In this document: positions 59,618-64,000 of the stretch, in pieces
Layout: each line of letters begins with the position of its first letter
How positions within the stretch are numbered: position 1 is the first letter of the stretch
Assembly (NCBI RefSeq): GCF_039905635.1
Contig: NZ_CP157000.1
Location: 1,860,001 to 1,924,000 of the forward strand
DNA length: 64,000 bases
Reading direction: 5' to 3'
From: Microbacterium sp. ProA8
Lineage (GTDB): Bacteria; Actinomycetota; Actinomycetes; Actinomycetales; Microbacteriaceae
Notes under the pieces: model-generated
Databases searched by the model: none
Told to the model about the DNA's origin: nothing
Seen by the model: only the letters and a program-made list of their open reading frames with translations
Made by a program: the position numbers and the translations under genes

Positions 59618-60832
59618 ATGGCTCTGCGCACCCTCGATTCGCTGGGTTCGCTCGCAGGCAAGCGCGTCATCGTCCGCTGTGACCTCAACGTTCCTCTCAA
59701 GGGCGCGGTCATTGCGGACGATGGCCGTGTGCGGGCATCCCTTCCCACGCTCAACGCCCTGATCAACCAGGGTGCACGGCTCGTCGTCTGCTCGCACCTC
59801 GGCCGCCCCGAGGGCGCGCCGGACGCGAAGTACAGTCTCGCCCCGGTCGCACAGCGGCTGGCGGAGCTGCTCGGCAAGCCCGTCGCCTTCGCCCGCGACA
59901 CCGTCGGCGAGTCGGCCCACGAGGCCGTCGCGGCCCTCGAGGACGGCGACGTCGCGGTCATCGAGAACCTCCGGTTCAACCCGGGCGAGACCTCGAAGGA
60001 CGAGGGGGAGCGCCGCGCCTTCGCCGAACAGCTCGCCGGACTCGGCGACGCCCTCGTCTCGGACGGCTTCGGTGTCGTACACCGCAAGCAGGCCTCGGTG
60101 TACGACCTCGCAGAGATCCTGCCGTCCGCGGCCGGCCTGCTGATCGCCACCGAGCTGGACGTCCTCGATCGCCTCACCGAGAACCCCGAGCGGCCGTACA
60201 CCGTCGTCCTCGGCGGCTCGAAGGTCAGCGACAAGCTGGGCGTCATCTCGCATCTGCTCCCGCGCGTCGACCGGCTGCTGATCGGCGGCGGAATGCTCTT
60301 CACGTTCCTCGCCGCGCAGGGGCACAAGGTCGGCTCGAGCCTGCTCGAGGCAGACCAGCTCGACACCGTCCGCGAGTACATGCGCCGCGCCGAGGAGTCG
60401 GGCGTGGAGCTCGTGCTGCCGACCGACGTCGTGGTGGCCTCGAAGTTCGGCGCCGACGCGGAGCACGTGGTGACGCGCGCCGATCAGATCGAAGAGACGC
60501 CGTTCGGCGCATCCGGTCTGGGGCTCGACATCGGTCCCGACACGGCGGCTCGCTTCGCGGACCTCGTCCGCGGGTCGAAGACGGTCTTCTGGAACGGCCC
60601 GATGGGCGTGTTCGAGCTCGCGCCCTTCGCGGCAGGCACCAAGGCCGTCGCGCAGGCGCTCACCGAGGTCGACGGCCTGTCGGTCGTCGGCGGTGGAGAT
60701 TCCGCCGCGGCCGTCCGCCAGCTCGGGTTCGCCGACGACGCCTTCGGTCACATCTCGACCGGCGGCGGCGCCAGCCTCGAGTTCCTCGAGGGCAAGAAGC
60801 TTCCCGGACTGGAGGTCCTCGGATGGCAGTAG
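59618..60832 (+). CDS. pgk: Phosphoglycerate kinase
   Basis: A 404-residue kinase that makes ATP from 1,3-bisphosphoglycerate. The N-terminal [23 protein letters not shown] and [16 protein letters not shown] loops bind the substrate. The ATP site shows [33 protein letters not shown] and [13 protein letters not shown]. The length is normal. Its end overlaps the tpiA start by ten bases, so the two are translated together. Confidence 0.98.
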   Translation: MALRTLDSLGSLAGKRVIVRCDLNVPLKGAVIADDGRVRASLPTLNALINQGARLVVCSHLGRPEGAPDAKYSLAPVAQRLAELLGKPVAFARDTVGESAHEAVAALEDGDVAVIENLRFNPGETSKDEGERRAFAEQLAGLGDALVSDGFGVVHRKQASVYDLAEILPSAAGLLIATELDVLDRLTENPERPYTVVLGGSKVSDKLGVISHLLPRVDRLLIGGGMLFTFLAAQGHKVGSSLLEADQLDTVREYMRRAEESGVELVLPTDVVVASKFGADAEHVVTRADQIEETPFGASGLGLDIGPDTAARFADLVRGSKTVFWNGPMGVFELAPFAAGTKAVAQALTEVDGLSVVGGGDSAAAVRQLGFADDAFGHISTGGGASLEFLEGKKLPGLEVLGWQ

Positions 60833-61644
60833 ACAGCGCTGGTTCAACGGCTGCTGCGCAGACCAGGCGCACCCCGCTCATCGCCGGCAACTGGAAGATG
60901 AACCTCGACCACCTGCAGGCGGTCGCGTTCGTTCAGAAGCTGCACTGGACGCTTAAGGACGCGAAGCACGAGGACGGCTCGGTCGAGGTGGCGGTCTTCC
61001 CGCCGTTCACCGACATCCGCACGGTGCAGACGCTCCTCGACGCCGACAAGATCCCGTTCGCCCTCGGCGCGCAGGACATCTCGTCGCACGACTCCGGCGC
61101 CTACACCGGCGAGATCTCGGGCGCCTTCCTCGCGAAGCTCGACAACCGCTACGTGATCATCGGCCACTCCGAGCGCCGCGAGTACCACCACGAGGGCGAC
61201 GACCTCGTCGCCGCGAAGGTGCAGGCAGCGCTGAAGCACGGGCTGGTCCCGGTGATCTGCGTGGGCGAGACGGCTGAGGACCTCGAGAAGCACGGCGCCA
61301 GCGCCGTGCCGGTGGGCCAGCTCCGGATCGCGCTCGAAGGCGTGAAGCCGGATGCCGACATCGTCGTGGCCTACGAGCCGGTCTGGGCCATCGGGTCCGG
61401 TCAGGCGGCGACGCCCGAGCAGGCGCAGGAGGTCTGCGCGAAGCTTCGCGAGGTCATCGCCGAGAAGCTCGGACCGGATGCCGCGGCCCGTACCCGCGTG
61501 CTCTACGGCGGGTCGGTGAAGGCCGCGAACATCGCGAGCTTCATGCGCGAGCCGGACGTGGACGGTGCGCTGGTCGGCGGGGCGAGCCTCGTCGTCGACG
61601 AGTTCGCGGCCATCATCCGGTACCAGAAGCACGTCGGCGTCTGA
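60823..61644 (+). CDS. tpiA: Triosephosphate isomerase
   Basis: A 273-residue enzyme that interconverts the triose phosphates. GNWKMN near 22-27 holds the catalytic Lys, [14 protein letters not shown] the catalytic His, and [18 protein letters not shown] the catalytic Glu and flexible loop 6. [11 protein letters not shown] and GGASL bind phosphate. The first 17 residues ([17 protein letters not shown]) are a short family-variable extension; the ATG lies inside the pgk end, and no later start fits as well. Confidence 0.97.
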   Translation: MAVDSAGSTAAAQTRRTPLIAGNWKMNLDHLQAVAFVQKLHWTLKDAKHEDGSVEVAVFPPFTDIRTVQTLLDADKIPFALGAQDISSHDSGAYTGEISGAFLAKLDNRYVIIGHSERREYHHEGDDLVAAKVQAALKHGLVPVICVGETAEDLEKHGASAVPVGQLRIALEGVKPDADIVVAYEPVWAIGSGQAATPEQAQEVCAKLREVIAEKLGPDAAARTRVLYGGSVKAANIASFMREPDVDGALVGGASLVVDEFAAIIRYQKHVGV

Positions 61645-61696
61645 CGCCGTTGCCGGTGGGCGGCGGGGGATTCCTCGCCGCCCGCCGGCGTACACG

Positions 61697-61702
61697 TATA
61701 CT
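61697..61702 (+). promoter_or_regulatory. -10 element of secG (TATACT)
   Basis: TATACT is close to consensus and lies 49 bases upstream of the GTG of secG, with GCGAAAGG in the leader as a ribosome binding site. Confidence 0.55.
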
Positions 61703-61751
61703 TGACCCTTGTGCGACCGGCGACCGATCGCAGCGAAAGGCTTCAACGACT

Positions 61752-62000
61752 GTGCAGATCCTCGAGTTCGTCCTGCAGGTGCTTCTCGGCATCACGAGTC
61801 TCCTGCTGACCCTTCTCATCCTGCTCCACAAGGGCCGCGGTGGCGGCCTCTCCGACATGTTCGGCGGCGGCATGACGTCCGCTCTCGGCTCGTCGGGCCT
61901 GGCAGAGCGCAACCTCAATCGCTTCACCGTGGTGCTCTCGCTGGTGTGGTTCGCGTCCATCGTGGCGCTCGGCCTGATCACGAAGTTCCAGGCCATCTGA
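61752..62000 (+). CDS. secG: Preprotein translocase subunit SecG
   Basis: An 82-residue membrane subunit of the Sec channel with two helices (ILEFVLQVLLGITSLLLTLLILLHKG and FTVVLSLVWFASIVALGLI) and the cytoplasmic loop KGRGGGLSDMFGGG, the SecG signature. GTG 61752 gives the normal N-terminus. The stop shares one base with the rbpA ATG (TGATG). Confidence 0.94.
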   Translation: MQILEFVLQVLLGITSLLLTLLILLHKGRGGGLSDMFGGGMTSALGSSGLAERNLNRFTVVLSLVWFASIVALGLITKFQAI

Positions 62001-62356
62001 TGGCTACCGGAGGCAACGCGATCCGCGGCACCCGTGTCGGTGCCGGTCCGATGGGCGAGCAGGATCACGGCTACCACGCCGAGCGCGTGGCCATCTCGTA
62101 CTGGGACGCCCTGGGCAACGAGACGGTCCGCTACTTCGCGGCGGGCATCCCCGAAGAGGAGATCCCCGAGACGATCGACTCGCCGCACTCCGGTCTGCCG
62201 GCCGGCCGCGACAAGGAGAACCCTCCCGCTGTCGCCAAGAGCGAGCCGTACAAGACCCACCTCGCGTACGTGAAGGAGCGCCGCACCGAAGAGGAAGCCG
62301 AGACGCTCCTTGACGACGCGCTGCAGCAGCTGCGCGAGCGGCGCGGTCAGGGCTGA
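62000..62356 (+). CDS. rbpA: RNA polymerase-binding protein RbpA
   Basis: A 118-residue actinobacterial factor that binds the primary sigma factor and stabilises open complexes. The N-terminal part (GNAIRGTRVGAGPMGEQDHGYHAERVAI) and the sigma-interacting C-terminus (EPYKTHLAYVKERRTEEEAETLLDDALQQLRERR) are recognisable. In the core domain the cysteines that bind zinc in Streptomyces RbpA are replaced (YWDALGNE and IDSPHSGLPAGRD), so this is a zinc-free form. It follows secG without a gap. Confidence 0.94.
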   Translation: MATGGNAIRGTRVGAGPMGEQDHGYHAERVAISYWDALGNETVRYFAAGIPEEEIPETIDSPHSGLPAGRDKENPPAVAKSEPYKTHLAYVKERRTEEEAETLLDDALQQLRERRGQG

Positions 62357-62384
62357 CCGGCCACGCAGACAGACAGAGAGACGA

Positions 62385-62416
62385 AGAAGAGCGGATGCCG
62401 AGGCATCCGCTCTTCT
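62385..62416 (+). terminator. Terminator of secG-rbpA
   Basis: AGAAGAGCGGATGCC and GGCATCCGCTCTTCT form a perfect 15-bp stem with a two-base gap at the top, 28 bases after the rbpA stop. It also contains a GGATGCC word in each arm. Confidence 0.8.
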
Positions 62417-62518
62417 CCATTCACGAGGGTTGCTCGTGGGTTTCGACTCGCTCCGCTCGCTCGACCTTGACCCGCCTCGCATCAACGCTCGCTGGCGCTC
62501 GCATTGATCCGAGTCGCG

Positions 62519-63298
62519 TCAATACTCGCGGTCGATGAGCTCCGGCGGCACCTGGGAGGCGGCGGCCTGGTCGACGAAGAACGTCGTGCGCTTGCGACCC
62601 TTCGCACCGGCGGCGGGGACGCTCGCATAGCTGGCACCGGCCAGAGCGAGACCCAGCGCGGCCGCCTTGTCGGTGCCCGACAGCACGAGCCACACGCGCT
62701 TGGAGCTGTTGATGACCGGACGGGTCATCGAGATCCGCTCCGGCGGAGGCTTGGGGGAGTCGCGCACCGCGACCACCGAGCGATCCGTGATCTGGATCTC
62801 GCCGCGGTCGGGGAACAGTGACGCGATGTGGCCGTCCGGACCGACGCCGAGGAAGCAGACGTCGAACGAGGGCCACGCGCCTTCGCCGCCGGGGAAGCGG
62901 GCGAGCTCGTCGGCATACGCGGCGGCGGCGGCATCCAGATCCACGCCGTCATCGCTGCTGAGCATGGTGTGGATGTTCTCCGCCGGGATGTCCAGACCGT
63001 TCAGGAACGCCTCACGCGCCTGGTGGTCGTTGCGATCGGCGTCGGCGCGGGGGAGGAACCGCTCGTCGCTCCACCAGAAGTGGACGCGCGACCAATCGAT
63101 GCGGGCCGCGCGCGGACTGCGTCCTGCGGCGCCGAGCACGGCGGCGCCCATCGCCCCGCCCGTCAGGGAGATGTGGGCGAGCTTGCCCTCGTCGACGCGC
63201 TTGGCGACCCGGTTCAAGAAGCGCGGAGCGACGGAATCGACGAGCGCAGCGGGATCGGAACTGATGATGACGCGTTTCTCGGCCCAGCCCTCAGGCAT
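62519..63298 (-). CDS. pgl: 6-phosphogluconolactonase
   Basis: A 259-residue lactonase of the oxidative pentose phosphate pathway, DevB type. Typical motifs are AHISLTGGAMGAAVLG, HFWWSDERFLPRADADRND, and the catalytic FLGVGPDGHIASLFP near residues 150-164. It lies after opcA on the same strand, 36 bp apart, matching the usual order zwf-opcA-pgl in actinobacteria. Confidence 0.95.
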   Translation of the reverse strand: MPEGWAEKRVIISSDPAALVDSVAPRFLNRVAKRVDEGKLAHISLTGGAMGAAVLGAAGRSPRAARIDWSRVHFWWSDERFLPRADADRNDHQAREAFLNGLDIPAENIHTMLSSDDGVDLDAAAAAYADELARFPGGEGAWPSFDVCFLGVGPDGHIASLFPDRGEIQITDRSVVAVRDSPKPPPERISMTRPVINSSKRVWLVLSGTDKAAALGLALAGASYASVPAAGAKGRKRTTFFVDQAAASQVPPELIDREY

Positions 63299-63334
63299 TC
63301 GTCTTCGTCCTGTCCGTCACCCGCGCACCGTCCA

Positions 63335-64000
63335 TCAGGCCTGCGTCCCCTTCGTCGCCGGAGGGTTGAGCAGCTGCCAGCCCTCGGTGATGACTCGACC
63401 ATACAGGACGTCCGGGTCGAGCCGACGGAGCTCCTCGGCCAGGCACTCACGCAGTGTCCGGCGCGGGAACGCCAGGTCGTGCGTAGGCTGTCCGGGCTGC
63501 GTGAGGATCGCCACGCCGGGCGTCGGGCGCTCCAGGAGCACCTCGCCGCTCGGGCGCACGAGCGCGACGGACTTGATGCCGTGGGGCCACTCCTCGGCAT
63601 CGAGATACGCCCAGTCGACGGGCACGTCGAGGGTGAGGCGCAGCCAGGCCGCGAGGAGCGCGGTCGAGGGCGAGTCGGCCGCGCCACGCACCCGGACGCC
63701 GACGACGGGCTCGTAGGGCGGCTGGTCGAGGATCGCGGCCAGCTGCTCGCGCCAGCGCGTCAACCGCGTCCACGCGAGGTCGGTGTCGCCGGGCGCGTAC
63801 TGCTCGCCGAGGTCCGCGACCCAGGCTGACGGGTCGGACTTCGTGGCGGCATCCGTGATCCGGCGCTGCGCGATCCGACCGATGGAGGTCTTCGAGATGT
63901 GCTCGGGCGTGCGATTCGGCCACCACACCACGACGGGCGCGTCGGGCAGCAGAAGCCCCGTCACCAGGCTCTCGAGGTTCGAGTGGCCCGCATCTCCATA
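63335..64000 (-). CDS. opcA: Glucose-6-phosphate dehydrogenase assembly protein OpcA (5' end beyond window)
   Basis: 221 residues are visible and the frame is open to the window edge, so the N-terminus is missing. DAGHSNLESLVTGLLLPDAPVVVWWP and the following IGRIAQRRITDAATKSDPSAWV are characteristic of OpcA, which is needed for activity of glucose-6-phosphate dehydrogenase. The gene is upstream of pgl on the - strand; zwf is expected just outside the window. Confidence 0.94.
   Translation of the reverse strand, partial: YGDAGHSNLESLVTGLLLPDAPVVVWWPNRTPEHISKTSIGRIAQRRITDAATKSDPSAWVADLGEQYAPGDTDLAWTRLTRWREQLAAILDQPPYEPVVGVRVRGAADSPSTALLAAWLRLTLDVPVDWAYLDAEEWPHGIKSVALVRPSGEVLLERPTPGVAILTQPGQPTHDLAFPRRTLRECLAEELRRLDPDVLYGRVITEGWQLLNPPATKGTQA

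Overview
The window is a gene-dense, roughly 70 % G+C chromosomal segment of an actinobacterium, most likely a Microbacteriaceae member close to Microbacterium. The evidence is whiA next to rapZ and uvrC, rbpA next to secG, an opcA/pgl pair, a bc1-aa3 respiratory locus with a diheme QcrC and a four-subunit oxidase (CtaF), frequent GTG starts, and many leaderless promoters. There is no rRNA, tRNA, CRISPR array, transposase or phage gene that I can see. The genus is an inference.

Layout. 1-9.2 kb: tail of an ECF sigma factor with its CU044_5270-type partner, dnaE, a membrane protein, hisD, nrdR, pyrD. 9.3-11.8 kb: a DUF3043 membrane protein divergent from an M20 dipeptidase, then erpA. 11.9-21.1 kb: the aerobic respiratory chain, with ctaC-ctaD-ctaF on the + strand and ctaE-qcrC-qcrA-qcrB on the - strand, separated by a PP2C phosphatase and a rhodanese. 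21.3-24.9 kb: trpD, a small membrane protein, a PHP phosphoesterase and a 5'-3' exonuclease. 25.1-29.5 kb: four overlapping genes for an apparent nonulosonic (sialic-like) acid pathway: a polysialyltransferase/GT52-like protein, a CMP-sugar synthetase fused to a HAD phosphatase, a NeuB synthase without its SAF domain, and a DUF6716 glycosyltransferase. 29.4-31.1 kb: an atypical patch with two coupled secreted/lipoprotein genes on the - strand and a 415-bp hairpin-rich intergenic region with one perfect DnaA box.

31.1-38.7 kb: small metabolic genes (DksA-like, YchJ, PEP-mutase-like, flavin monooxygenase, amino-acid permease, NAD-binding protein, DUF503, zinc alcohol dehydrogenase, PH-domain protein). 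39.0-47.6 kb: rpsA with a long leader, a zinc-finger GIY-YIG protein, a histidine kinase/degenerate GGDEF operon facing an OmpR-type regulator, coaE, and two members of one glycine-tailed protein family. 47.7-57.7 kb: uvrB, a MarR regulator with a palindromic operator, uvrA, uvrC, rapZ, whiA. 57.8-64 kb: sodA, gap-pgk-tpiA, secG, rbpA, then pgl and the end of opcA on the - strand, so glycolysis and the oxidative pentose phosphate branch meet here.

The nonulosonate cluster is the best candidate for undescribed biology. Other notable signals are the paralogous glycine-tailed family, the very regular TANNNT-6 nt-start codon promoters, an overrepresented GGATGCC word that uses the otherwise rare GAT codon, and the MarR operator that overlaps both divergent -10 elements.
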